Shown: piece by piece, positions 1-10,369 of the stretch
Layout of the letters: every line of letters begins with the position of its first letter
Position numbering within the stretch: the stretch's first letter is position 1
Assembly (NCBI GenBank): GCA_963556195.1
Contig: OY744517.1
Coordinates: 79,770,714-79,834,713 of the forward strand
Reading direction: 5' to 3'
Origin: Sepiola atlantica
Taxonomy: Eukaryota > Mollusca > Cephalopoda > Sepiida > Sepiolidae
Length of the DNA: 64,000 bases
Notes under the pieces: generated by a model
Told to the model about the DNA's origin: nothing
The model's database searches: none
Seen by the model: the letters and a program-made list of their open reading frames with translations, nothing else
Position numbers and translations under genes: made by a program

Positions 1-257
1 GAAAAGCCAGCGCCCGAGAGGTGAGCACTCTGGCCATTAAAAATTGCCTGGGCAGCCCCGTCGGCATTCCCCGGTAGGGGCGCCTCAGGCAGTAAGCAAT
101 AAACTTACTCCTCCCCAAAGAGGGGAGGCAAAGCCTGGGAGGACAGACCCATAGAGTGGCGTAAATCAAGCCCCGAAGGCCAAGACAATACCAGTCTATG
201 GGTGCAGTATCCATCAGAACAGATACTACACTTTGATCTTGGCTAAAAGGCCGAGAA
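1..257 (-). mobile_element. U2 snRNA-headed SINE, family A (cut by window edge)
   Basis: Read on the minus strand, positions 257 to about 215 match the conserved 5' end of U2 snRNA, including the invariant branch-site-pairing stretch around GTAGTATCTGTTC. The rest is a GC-rich body also found at 38250-38624 and 52124-52434, ending at the window edge in the part reading CTCTCGGGCGCTGGC. It is not a functional U2 gene because the match stops after roughly 45 nt. The identity of the head is seen directly; calling it a SINE rests on the other copies, two of which have TSDs. Confidence 0.8.
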
Positions 258-540
258 AAAAGTTTCTCTATTATATTTATAGTATGGTAGAATCATAGGT
301 TACCTCATTTCTTAGAGATTATCTTCCTTGACTAAGAAGTCTCCAGTCAAAGATTATGTGTCAACCTTTTATGATGGTAATTAATCACTTAGTAGATTAT
401 TTTATGAAACCTAGTTTTATTGTTTAATTTAATTTTTATTTTACACATTTTTTATATGTTATCATTGTTTTTATTTTTTCTTAATACATAGTTTTGGTTG
501 AATTTGGAAAAATGTAATAATTAAAAAAAAAAATCTAATG
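258..540. other. AT-rich spacer, nothing recognised
   Basis: AT-rich sequence with homopolymer runs. I see no coding, RNA or repeat signature. Confidence 0.4.
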
Positions 541-1160
541 AGGATGTCCTCTTCTCTTCACAGAAAAGAGGTTGCTAGTCTTTCTGTCGTTATTTTCATG
601 GTAGGTACTTGACTGAGCTACGATCTATAGTTCCCCTCTGTAAAACATTTACAACAAAAACTTGTAATCCTCTGTAAAACATTTGCAACAAAAACTTGTA
701 AACCTCTGTAAAACATTTACAACAAAAACTTGTAAACCTCTATAAAACATTTACAACAAAAATTGTAAACCTCTGTAAAACATTTACAACAAAAATTGTA
801 AACCTCTGTAAAACACTTACAACAAAAACTTGTAAACCTCTGTAAATAACTTTTCTTTTCTCCCTCTGTGTACCTAAAACTTAACGGAACGTTCATGAGC
901 TAAGTTTCTTTCATATGTGGAACAAAACAATACCACTGAGCTACTCCCCAGCTGACTATAGCATGGTTGTTTTCAAATCCAATGTTAACAAATTCTTGTT
1001 GAGCCGTCCTCTTAAATAATCTAATTTTGACCAGTCTCAACCATTGTTACCAATCCTCACGTTGTTGTCTCACTGTCCTCTTGACAAACTCATTAACCCT
1101 TATCCTCGAGTGACTTATGGACCTTGATAAGCGGTGATTTGTTAGTACATTAAAATAAAA
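541..1160 (+). pseudogene. LINE reverse transcriptase C-terminus and 3' UTR, degenerate
   Basis: Broken plus-strand reading recovers the C-terminal tail common to CR1/Jockey-type LINE polymerases: an HR(R/K)EVASLS-like start, a P-S-V-K-H-L segment and, near 960-1015, residues like ADYSMVVFKSNVNKFLL before a stop. The following 3' UTR (TTATCCTCGAGTG near 1100) is shared with the LINE ends at 43450-43690 and 18110-18160. Several stops and a minisatellite interrupt it, so it is dead. Family assignment beyond non-LTR retrotransposon is inference. Confidence 0.65.
634..849 (+). repeat. 33-bp minisatellite inside the dead LINE
   Basis: About 6.5 tandem copies of a ~33-bp unit beginning CCTCTGTAAAACATTTACAA. 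The unit is the P-S-V-K-H-L part of the LINE reading frame, seen once in the intact order at 26395-26420. Confidence 0.8.
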
Positions 1161-1402
1161 AAAATATTGTACACCAAAAGTTTGATATTTTAATTCTTAA
1201 TTTCATAGAATTCTTTATTTTACACTTTGGTGTGGGAAACAGTCCTCCAAAATAATCTTGCTTTTCTGTCGACAGTGGAGGAGGGTGAAAGAAAATTGAC
1301 TCACCGGTTTATCCCCAGGATAAAGATGTAGAGGTTGAATTAAGAATACGAGTTTAGAAACCAAGTGCATGAATGTTCAGTTGCCTGCTTCATTTCAGAT
1401 CA

Positions 1403-1960
1403 TGTGGAGAAACAGCAAAAGAAGTTGAAGGATACACTGTTGATGGTAACAGACCGGACTTATGGGTGGGCGAAGGGGCTCCGAGACATAGGATGGTGGA
1501 ATGAGAAATCTAAGAAATGTATCAAAGAAAAGTGGAAACGATGAAGTGAGTGAATAAGGATATATATCTAGCGGCAAAGAGGACAGCAAGAGGAGCAATC
1601 TACAAAGTCATGGCCGGCTGATCAAGCTAACGTTTCCAGATATACTACAAAGAGATGACCAGAAGTATTCAGGATAGCTAAACTATGGCAAAGACAAATA
1701 TGGATATTGTTGGAGAGAAGTGCATTCGAAATGACAATGAAGTGCTAGCAACAAACGAACAGGACACTTGGAAATACTATTATGAGAGATTGTTCAAGAC
1801 TGAGTTTTCATATAACTGAGAAAATATTAAAGTTACAGAAACAGTATTTGGGCAAGCTATAAGAATTGAGAAAGAAATTGTATGGGAATCTGTGAATAAG
1901 ATGAAGAAGTTTTTCATGTCGCTGTGTTATAAATACAAAATGGCCGGTTGTCTATGAATA
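1403..1960 (+). pseudogene. Second LINE polymerase remnant (pre-RT region)
   Basis: Frame-shifted plus-strand translation gives segments like WWNEKSKKCIKEKWK, then AKRTARGAIYK, then MDIVGEKCIRNDNE and WKYYYERLFKTE. This order matches the linker between endonuclease and reverse transcriptase in the LINE group whose products read (W)WWNEEV, AKR.A.RAVY, DVVG..C.KDD. Multiple stops show it is inactive. It is distinct from the LINE at 541-1160. Confidence 0.55.
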
Positions 1961-2040
1961 GAATCCTTGGTTACTTTGAGGAACTGATTTCTATGGGAAA
2001 TGCTTGTAAAAGTTTGTTTTTTTCTTTTTGTTTAGGGATT
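1935..2040 (+). repeat. Dispersed repeat also seen at 63285-63370
   Basis: A stretch with GGTTACTTTGAGGAACTG and TTCTATGGGAAATGC resembles 63285-63370. Nature unknown. Confidence 0.4.
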
Positions 2041-2166
2041 TCCTACCAGAAGTGATCTGTTGGTCTTTTGATGAGCTGCATGAATGGAAGATCTTAGTAA
2101 TTATATGTTTATTCCCGGTTGTTTGTTTGTGTGAGAAACTGAATTATTTTGAAAATTTAACATACC

Positions 2167-2243
<77 letters not shown>
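2167..2243. repeat. (TA)n(GA)n microsatellite
   Basis: Uninterrupted TA dinucleotides run into GA dinucleotides and a short G run. Confidence 0.95.
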
Positions 2244-2245
<2 letters not shown>

Positions 2246-2284
2246 AGGGAATGGTACATTGCTTGAGGCATTGCTGGAGAATAG

Positions 2285-2594
2285 TAGTAGTATGTTTTTA
2301 AAAGGCTGTGGGCAATGCATCCATTTTGGCAGATTCTCTACACGGACGGAATTTTCCTCTGGTGTTTATTATTTTTGACAAAGGGAAGTTTCTTTTCCCG
2401 AAATATTAAATAAATGATTTTTATAATCATCCGGACATCACACAAACAGCTAACACCACATTTGCTGTTATGTAAGATTTTAAAGAAAAAATAACTAGTA
2501 AGTCACATTTCGTATTCGATTTATTATTTTTGTTCCTTCTAGCTTACATCTTACCCGGAATTTGCATTGCCCACAGCCTTTTAAAAACATACTA

Positions 2595-2597
<3 letters not shown>
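2285..2597. mobile_element. Foldback/MITE-like element with perfect 35-bp inverted ends
   Basis: Positions 2285-2319 are the exact reverse complement of 2563-2597, starting TAGTAGTATGTTTTTAAAAG. The 313-bp unit has an AT-rich non-coding interior and is bordered by TA tracts. No clear TSD can be read because of the flanking TA repeats. Superfamily is undetermined. Confidence 0.6.

Positions 2598-2599
<2 letters not shown>

Positions 2600-2682
<83 letters not shown>
2600..2682. repeat. (TA)n microsatellite
   Basis: About 80 bp of TA dinucleotides directly after the foldback element. Confidence 0.95.
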
Positions 2683-2693
<11 letters not shown>

Positions 2694-3120
2694 TTATGTA
2701 TATAACTGTTTTTAAATTTTTAATTCTAATTTAAAATTTCTAATGTGGAGTACCCCATATCCCCATTTTTCCTTCTCTTGCCTTTTATCTTTTATTTTTA
2801 TTTTTACACAATTTTGTTATCCTTTATTTTATCTAGCAGTGTATTTATTTCATCTTTATTTTTCTTCATTTTTCTTTATTTTTCTTCATTATTCTTTTTC
2901 ATCTTTCTTTATTCCCCCCCCTTTTATTATTAGTACCTTAAAAAAAAATTTATGATTAGTACCCTTACGACTTCATAAATTTATAAATGGTGTTACTACA
3001 ATTTATTTAATTATAAGTTTTATTTTTAATGATTTATTATTTAATATTTTTAGTAATATATTATTACATTAGCATATTATTTCAATATAATTTTTAACTT
3101 AATATAAATTTATTTTTATT
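2683..3120. other. AT-rich, pyrimidine-biased spacer
   Basis: Low-complexity TTTTTATT-type sequence. The short open frames here are composition artefacts. Confidence 0.4.
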
Positions 3121-3405
3121 TTTAACGTTATCTCCATTTACTTTCGATAACATATATAGCGTCTCTATTAGTTAAATTTGAATACTTTCCATAACGGGCT
3201 ACGTAATTCCACGCACGTGACAATTTAAACCTGCTAGGTTCCCATCTGTCCAACTGTTAACGTTATTCCCATTTAATTTCTTGCTTTTTCGATGTACAGC
3301 GTCGCTATTGTTTTGATCTGAAACTTTTCCATAACTGACTACGAATATTCCACGCACGTGACAATTTTAAATCTGAAAGTGTTCCATCTTTCCAACAGAC
3401 AATAT
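3121..3405. repeat. Two-copy tandem repeat, ~133-bp period
   Basis: TTAACGTTAT(C/T)(T/C)CCATTTA recurs at about 3124 and 3257, and CCACGCACGTGACAATTT recurs at 3211 and 3351. Two diverged units. Confidence 0.6.
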
Positions 3406-3619
3406 TTTGAAATTCCTGGCGGTTGTTCTCACTCATTAAGCTATACGACTCCGCTGATGAAGGTCCGATTTTCTCGGATCTGAAACCTTGGTCCGGATGT
3501 TGTTGTAACACTTTATTTAATATTAATAAATATCATGCTCTTATTAATTATCTAGTTAATTTTACTTTTGCATTAATAATTGAGCACTCTGCTGGGAAAC
3601 TCTCCCAATTAAGAAATAC

Positions 3620-3620
<1 letters not shown>

Positions 3621-3688
<68 letters not shown>
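3621..3688. repeat. (TA)n microsatellite
   Basis: About 68 bp of TA dinucleotides. Confidence 0.95.
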
Positions 3689-3689
<1 letters not shown>

Positions 3690-4477
3690 CTAGGATTTTT
3701 ACAATACTATTTTGTGATCTGCGTTTGCACCGTATACACATAGAAACGAAAGACAACATTTTACTTTAATTTACAAAATAAGAATAAAAATGGTAATATC
3801 GGTTCAGAGCTGAGACGAGGAGTACACAGGAGGATTCTCATTCATCCGAGTGCAATGCTGAGTGTGTCTGCTAGTAGATTTATAAAACAAATGGTTGAAA
3901 CCCATTGGCTTGCGATGATGTCATTCTGAGGGTAAATCACTCAAAAATGTCTCTTTACTTTATGTAATAGTTACAAAATAACTAAAGAAAAGATAAAAGT
4001 CAAAAAATTACCCAAGACATCAAAAAGTTACCAAAATACTAAACTGAACGAGATCGCCGAGAAGCTTAAATGGATCTATAAGTGTAATGTCGACTATAAA
4101 AGCAGCAAGCAAAGTTCAAATACTTTAAGTAGTCAAATCAGTTTTGCACTGACATCATTTGCACTTCCCCTCAGCTATGGATAAAATAGTGGACTATGCT
4201 CAATGAATCGTTTAAATACCTGTATAATGGGAGTGAAGGGGGGGGGGGCTAACGCCATAAGTTATGGTGGAGGTTTGTGCTCTTCGAGTGCTTTCGGTAA
4301 TCAATTATTTTGTCCTCATCTAACTCAATGTTATATACAAGCACTGATAAATTAGCAGAAGTTGTGTGACTACACTCTCCACATACCGTTGAACAATTAA
4401 AACCATGCTTTTGAAGGTACATTGTGCTGTATAGCAATCTATTTTGCAGTTGCACCAGATCAAGTTAACAAGAGTGG

Positions 4478-5425
4478 TAGCATATCAGTCATTTTTTTGT
4501 ATCATGACATCATTGATCACTTGCAACCGTCAATCAATAGCATATCAGTCATTTTTTGTATCATGACACCATTGATCATTTGCAACCCTCAATCAATAGC
4601 ATATCAGTCATTTTTTGTATCATGACACCATTGATCACTTGCAACCCCCAATTAATAGCATATCAGTCACTTTTTGTATCATGACACCATTGATCATTTG
4701 CAACCCTCAATCAATAGCATATCAGTCACTTTTTGTATCATGACACCATTGATCACTTGCAACCCTCAATCAATAGCATATCAGTCATTTTTTGTATCAT
4801 GACACCATTGATTACTTGCAACCCTCAATCAATAGCATATCAGTCATTTTTTGTATCATGACACCATTGATTACTTGCAACCCTCAATCAATAGCATATC
4901 AGTCATTTTTTGTATCATGTAACCATTGATCACTTGCAACCCTCAATCAATAGCATATCAGTCATTTTTTGTATCATGACACCATTGATTACTTGCAACC
5001 CTCAATCAATAGCATATCAGTCATTTTTTGTATCATGACACCATTGATTACTTGCAACCCTCAATCAATAGCATATCAGTCATTTTTTGTATCATGACAC
5101 CATTGATCACTTGCAACCCCCAATCAATAGCATATCAGTCATTTTTTGTATCATGACACCATTGATCACTTGCAACCCTCAATCAATAGCATATCAGTCA
5201 TTTTTTGTATCATGACACCATTGATCACTTGCAACCCTCAATCAATAGCATATCAGTCACTTTTTGTATCATGACACCATTGATCACTTGCAACCCCCAA
5301 TCAATAGCATATCAGTCATTTTTTGTATCATGTAACCATTGATCACTTGCAACCACCAATCAATAGCATATCAGTTATTTTTTGTATCATGACACCATTG
5401 ATCACTTGCAATCCTTAATCAATAG
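4478..5425. repeat. 59-bp minisatellite, about 16 copies
   Basis: The unit starts TAGCATATCAGTCATTTTTT and ends near CAACCCTCAATCAA. Copies differ by single substitutions (GATCACTT/GATTACTT, ACACC/TAACC). There is no repeat/spacer alternation, so it is not CRISPR-like. Confidence 0.95.
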
Positions 5426-5537
5426 GATTTTGAAAAGGATTTTCTAACTATAATTGTATATTGTAGTATACACGTATGGAGTGGAATTCTTCAGCAGATA
5501 GTGTTGGAGGGAAGACATTTAAATCCACTGTGATTAT

Positions 5538-5760
5538 TGTTGTGGGTGACCTACCTACCCTTTAATAATAACTAAATGGTAGCAACCGGTTACCATAAAT
5601 ACCGGTTTTGCCGGGAGAACATTGGGAGGCACATTTAGGCACTAGCACTGCCAACACTGACTTGTGTATAATTTCTCTGTTCAATACAATTCATTATTAT
5701 TATCTCTAAACCTGTTGTTCTTTTATTTCATTGTTGGTACCCCTAAACGGGTCCACAACA
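5538..5760 (+). mobile_element. Solo LTR (223 bp)
   Basis: It begins TGTTGTGG and ends CCACAACA, an 8-bp perfect inverted terminus of TG...CA type, and is flanked by a perfect 5-bp TSD ATTAT at 5533-5537 and 5761-5765. A TATA-like CATAAATACCGG lies in the middle. No internal retroelement sequence follows, so it is a recombination-derived solo LTR. Orientation is inferred from the TATA-like site. Confidence 0.75.
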
Positions 5761-5829
5761 ATTATGTTTTGTCCTATCTTTTGGAAGAAGCGATGAAGAT
5801 CCAGATGTAATAAGGCTTTCCTTTTATGC

Positions 5830-6640
5830 ATCATACTGACAGAAAAAACCCTGCACAATGTTGTAAGTACTTGCATCTTTTGATAGCAACTGTTTGCCTA
5901 CATAAGTCTGATTTTGTGTCACATCCAAATAAGACATGAAGAAATGGTAAATGTAAGTACATGCTTAAGCCACAAACAGATTTCAAAGAGATTCATTTCA
6001 AAGTCCCCTTTCTTTGGTTCATGTAGCATCAAGACAGTTTTAATACTTGGATCAACATGGTAGCAAAGGAGAACAGGCATAGCTGTATCATCAGCAACAA
6101 CAGTTGTTTCTTTATGTTTAGCAGTGTTGACAGCCATTTTAACAGAATAAAGCGGTCTACATCACCACCAGCATAGATACACTGACACCATACTTGTTCC
6201 AAACATTCAGATAAAATCTGGACAAATCTATGTTCATTAAATTCATTTGGCAAAAAAATGTTCATTTTCATTGCTGGAATCATAGTTAATTCACAGTATA
6301 CCGACACAGTATTTACCCCTCTTCTTAAATGAGGCACGTCTTTTACTGAAAGTTGTTTACTGTAACAATCAAATACAAGAACACATTTGCCATATTGGCG
6401 CAGTACATATTTAATATATACATTACATATTTCTTTAAATGTAAGACCCTGATGCTAAATGATTCGATGTAATAATGTGCTCCCATTCACCAGTGGGAAG
6501 TTTGGATTCTTGGTATCAAATAGTTCATAGAATGGCTTTTAGTTGCAGGTCTGATAGAACCAGTTGAATCAAACATTGGTGTTGGATAATTACCTAGTAC
6601 ATAGTTCATATTTAAACAGATACTGTACATTAAAATGTTA
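5830..6640 (-). pseudogene. PIN/FEN1-like nuclease-domain pseudogene of a dispersed family
   Basis: On the minus strand, segments read in order like LRQYGKCVLVFDCY, then KDVPHLRRG, then FVQILSECLEQ, then GGDVDRFI, then (frame change near 6130) AKHKETTVVADDTAMPVLLCYHVD. That order, with acidic residues after VFD, GD.D and DDT, resembles the PIN/XPG-like fold proteins found as many dispersed copies in mollusc and cnidarian genomes. The usual aspartate after DDT appears replaced (DDTAM), and there is at least one frameshift and upstream stops. Family naming is from memory of such proteins and is moderate in certainty; the loss of frame is seen directly. Confidence 0.45.
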
Positions 6641-6719
6641 ATTTGCAGCAACTAATGTTAGATATTGAAAAGTGGTTGTTGATAAATATGCATGCGTTCT
6701 TTGTTTGTAGTCACAGCTG

Positions 6720-7168
6720 TTTTTGATCCAATGGTAACTGCTGGTTTTGATCCAATAGTAACTGCCTGGTTTTGATCCAATAGTAACTGCCTGGTTTTGA
6801 TCCAATAGTAACTGCCTGGTTTTGATCCAATAGTAACTGCCTGGTTTTGATCCAATTGTAACTGCCTGTTTTTGATCCAATGGTAACTGCCTGGTTTTGA
6901 TCCAATTGTAACTGCCTGTTTTTGATCCAATGGTAACTGCCTGGTTTTGATCCAATAGTAACTGCCTGGTTTTGATCCAATCGTAACTGCCTGGTTTTGA
7001 TCCAATTGTAACTGCCTGGTTTTGATCCAATAGTAACTGCCTGGTTTTGATCCAATTGTAACTGCCTGGTTTTTGATCCAATAGTAAATGCCTGGTTTTG
7101 ATCCAATAGTAACTGCCTGTTTTTGATCCAATAGTAACTGCCTGTTTTTGATCCAATAGTAACTGCCT
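6720..7168. repeat. 25-bp minisatellite, about 18 copies
   Basis: The unit is TAGTAACTGCCTGG followed by TTTTGATCCAA, with variants at the first base and at GG/GT. The period is not a multiple of three, yet the minus strand is free of stops in all three frames, which explains the overlapping long open frames here. They are not genes. Confidence 0.95.
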
Positions 7169-7186
7169 GTTTTTTTAGCTTGGATG

Positions 7187-7764
7187 GTAGTTTGGTAGTT
7201 TTGTTTTACGGCATATCAACCCTTTTTGGGTTATTTAATGCCGAATCTGGTCATTATAGTGAAAGTTTTTATGCTTCAAGTTCTTTATATCTTCAAATGT
7301 TTAATCAGGGTTTTTGGTTTGGTAGTTTTGTTTTACGGCATATCAACCCTTTTTGGGTTATTTAATGCCGAATCTGGTCTTGTTTTCTTCTCTTTTTTGT
7401 TTCTTTCCCCTTTTAATATCTGTTTCTATTTAACCCATAGTTGGGACCCTAACAGGTACTACCACTCCGGGTCAGGGTGGACCTGGGAGCAATGGTAATT
7501 AAGAGGAGGCTCCACATTCCCCAAAGTCTGTAAGCCGGATCTCACCATCGGATGTAGTTTAAGGTCATATCCAGGACCGGGAGTAGGGTAGGAAAAATAA
7601 AAATAAAAAAGGGGAGGGAGAAAGGGAGAGGGGCTGTTGTTTTTGTTTTTGGTTTTGTAGAACATAATTAAGTTTTAGAAACAAAAAAACAAAACAAAAA
7701 AAACGTCAATGTAGGTGAATTTCGTCTCAGGGAGCCACAGGGCAGCCTGATCTGGTATCACCAG
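7187..7764 (+). mobile_element. SINE-like element, family C (13-bp TSD)
   Basis: It is flanked by a perfect direct repeat TTTAGCTTGGATG at 7174-7186 and 7765-7777. The body (about 7318-7690) recurs in opposite orientation at 48382-48766. The head forms a strong hairpin (CGGCAT...AACCC / GGGTT...ATGCCG), present twice here because 7189-7252 is partly duplicated at 7318-7379. The 3' part is A-rich and ends ATCACCAG in both copies. No tRNA A/B boxes are evident, so the head type is unknown. Confidence 0.7.
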
Positions 7765-7777
7765 TTTAGCTTGGATG

Positions 7778-8050
7778 AATAGTTAAATACTTCTTTGCCT
7801 TTCATATATTTAACATTCTTATAACCAACCTTTTCTCTTTGATGTACAGTGCAGCAATACCTAAGATAATTGCTTTCGAAAAGGTGATTAGCTCTTGCAG
7901 TATTCTTGTTATATGTCAGATACTTCTTTGTGTTTTTCCCTATTGTTACAACTAATAAACTACCACATAACTTGGTAAAGGCTTAATGTTACATTATGAT
8001 GAGCCCTATTTTGAAAAGGTGTACATCAGCTAGTGTGAATTATGAATTAG
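7778..8050. other. Spacer, nothing recognised
   Basis: AT-rich sequence without repeat, RNA or coding signature. Confidence 0.3.
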
Positions 8051-8570
8051 GTGAAATTAAGAATTAATTGCGAAGTTAAACTGACAAAGTTTGGATAAAT
8101 AAAACTGTTTTCCTACGAGTCAGAATAGACAAGTTGAACTTGGGATTAGGAGAATAGAGATTGGGGTCAGTAAGGGTCAAATACAGAGAGCTGATGGGCT
8201 GTAGTGCGATTACGTGTTTGTTGTGAACGAAGGAAGCGATGGAACGAGTATACGTGACGTCACTAGCTGTTGTCGGAACGAGAGTCGACAGTTCGTGAAT
8301 GGAATCGACGCGACATGGACGTCCCAGAAACATAGTCTGAACGCTTGAAGTTAAGTCTCGAATGAGACGTGAATGAGTCAACTCTCTCCCCCTTTGCCCA
8401 AGTCAGAAATTGTGAGGAATTAGCTAAGTCAAAAACTTAAAGGAATAGACCAATTAATCTAGAAAACGGCAATTTCTCTCACAGGCATTGCCACAGAGAA
8501 GATGAATAAAACTTTCAAACCTGTCTCAACATCTGCCTTCCAGCCTTTTCTTTTGCCACATGTAACAAGT
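8051..8570. other. Higher-GC patch, possible regulatory or LTR-like sequence
   Basis: More GC-rich than its surroundings, with CpGs and a perfect cAMP-response-element palindrome TGACGTCA at 8255-8262. An AATAAA lies near 8504 followed by a pyrimidine-rich stretch. It could be an LTR remnant, but I cannot find paired ends or a TSD. Confidence 0.25.
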
Positions 8571-9457
8571 TTATTCCCAGAAAACAGATACTCCACACTA
8601 GACTGTCAGAGAACAAAATCCACAGCACAATGAAAGACGAAAACGAAGCAGAAATTTATGTGACGACCACAACGATGAAAGAACGAGGAAAAGAAAATCA
8701 AAGGTATTTTTTTTATATTAAAAGGAACTTTTATACACGTTAAAAGAAAAGAGACAATTACGTTAAAAGAACGAACGATTTAATGCCCACACTCCTGTAT
8801 GCATTATTAAATAGATTTTTTTTGTTTCATGAAATGAAATTAAATAAAGAATATTTCAGGTAAGAATATATTTAAAAAAGGTTTAAACATTTAAATAATT
8901 ATTTTTATTGGTATTTTTAAGATTTAAAATAAACGAATTCGTTTTGATTCGTTAAAGCCTTTTGTTGTTTTACAGCTGTCTGTAAGAAAAAGTCTTTTTT
9001 TAAAAACGCCACTGCGCTAACAGTTTTTTTTATTATTTGCCCTCATATTGCAAGCCTTATTTTTAACTTTCTTTCAAGGCCAAAATTATAAACATGACTA
9101 TATTTGAAATTATTTCCAACCAGCTATAGAGACCCAGTTTTACGTTTAGACATATAAAGATAAACAAACTATACTTTGATATAGATTTACATATTCAAAG
9201 ACATCTACATATAAGTAGACATATAAAACATTGTATTCGTATGCTAATTTCTTTTTTTTAATTTGAAAAACCATAAACAATGTGTTTTTCTTTTTTGTTA
9301 AAATAAATAAAATTTATTTTAACCCTAAACTTTCGGAATCAAAATCCATTTTCAAAGCAAAATATTTTTTATCTTCTCTTTTTCCTCATATAGTCCGGTA
9401 AGATGTTATGCAGAGTTATGGTGTGTAAGAAAAGTCAAATTATGTCGATTTGCATGG

Positions 9458-9460
<3 letters not shown>
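8571..9460. other. AT-rich spacer, nothing recognised
   Basis: Low-complexity AT-rich DNA with no supported feature. Confidence 0.35.

Positions 9461-9461
<1 letters not shown>

Positions 9462-9522
<61 letters not shown>
9462..9522. repeat. (TA)n microsatellite
   Basis: About 60 bp of TA dinucleotides. Confidence 0.95.
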
Positions 9523-9524
<2 letters not shown>

Positions 9525-9712
9525 TGTTCCTCAGTGTAAGCGTTGAAATTTGAAATTTATAAGTTTAAAAGCCAAAACAATGCAGATATTTTTTTAAATA
9601 AATATTCTTTTAATTTAAAATCAACTTAGTTCTTCAGGAAAACTTGCAAATAACACCACCCCAAGCCTTATCTCCTCAAGAGTCATATTAGTGTTTCCTT
9701 TTTGGATTGACG

Positions 9713-10021
9713 CTATTCTGAGGCTGCTTGAGGTAGCTGTATGTCGAAAGTGTCATATCTGGTAACCATAATTTCTTCCTGGGAAGTGCTGTCGGTGTCT
9801 TCCGATAATCGTTCCCTAATTTGATTTAAGTGTCTCTTATGAGAGAACTGAGGGCGTCTATCAAATTCGGAGTTGATATCCTCCAGCTTTTTAATTCTAG
9901 ACTTCTGATTTTGGAGCACATCTTTAAATTTTAAAAAAATGTCTTCTTTGCTTCGACATTCAACTTCAAGACAAGGTACCTTATTGTAGCAACCATCATG
10001 CAGGTCCACAGAGAAAACTGG
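9713..10021 (-). CDS. Candidate coding exon, unknown protein
   Basis: An open stretch of about 100 codons on the minus strand ends at a TAG at 9713-9715. It has non-repetitive, charged composition: a heptad-like LQNQKSRIKKLEDINSEF and an acidic/serine tail LSEDTDSTSQEE. It has no ATG near its beginning (the first in-frame initiator-like codon is GTG at 10009) and is closed upstream by a stop at 10022-10024, so if real it is a terminal exon entered by splicing. No strong acceptor site is visible. I do not recognise the protein and it may be chance. Confidence 0.25.
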   Translation of the reverse strand, partial: PVFSVDLHDGCYNKVPCLEVECRSKEDIFLKFKDVLQNQKSRIKKLEDINSEFDRRPQFSHKRHLNQIRERLSEDTDSTSQEEIMVTRYDTFDIQLPQAASE

Positions 10022-10369
10022 TTAGGGTTGCACCGTCTATTGTCCATCAGGAATTGAACTCAGAGTGTTCCAGTTACAAAATGGAAATATGTAAGTTTTG
10101 TCACACGACGAGAGTTCACATAAGCAAATGAGGCTTGGTTTGCATGGGCTGATTCTCGTTGTGATAAAAAGTGTAGACACTTTGCTCCGGTGACGTGTGA
10201 CTACGTCGAGTGCTGTGAGAGAGAAAAAAGGAAAAGAAAGAGGGGAAGAAAAAAGAATTGGATTTTTGACTAGACGTTTGGTCGTTCACATGCGTGCGTG
10301 ACTGCTGTTGGTAAAAAGAACAGAAAGAATAATTCGGCGTCCCATTTTAACTCAATGATAGAGCATTCT

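Noticed and set aside
215..257. Functional U2 snRNA gene
   Set aside because: Only the first ~45 nt of U2 match; the Sm site and 3' stem-loops are absent. The same holds at 24220-24260 and 38250-38285.
3423..3759. Open frames rich in Y-I repeats here and at other TA tracts
   Set aside because: They are translations of (TA)n microsatellites.
4478..5425. Regular repeats resembling a CRISPR array
   Set aside because: Units are contiguous with no unique spacers, and the context is eukaryotic.
6638..7156. Three overlapping 130-170-codon open frames on the minus strand
   Set aside because: They are produced by a 25-bp tandem repeat without stops in any frame.
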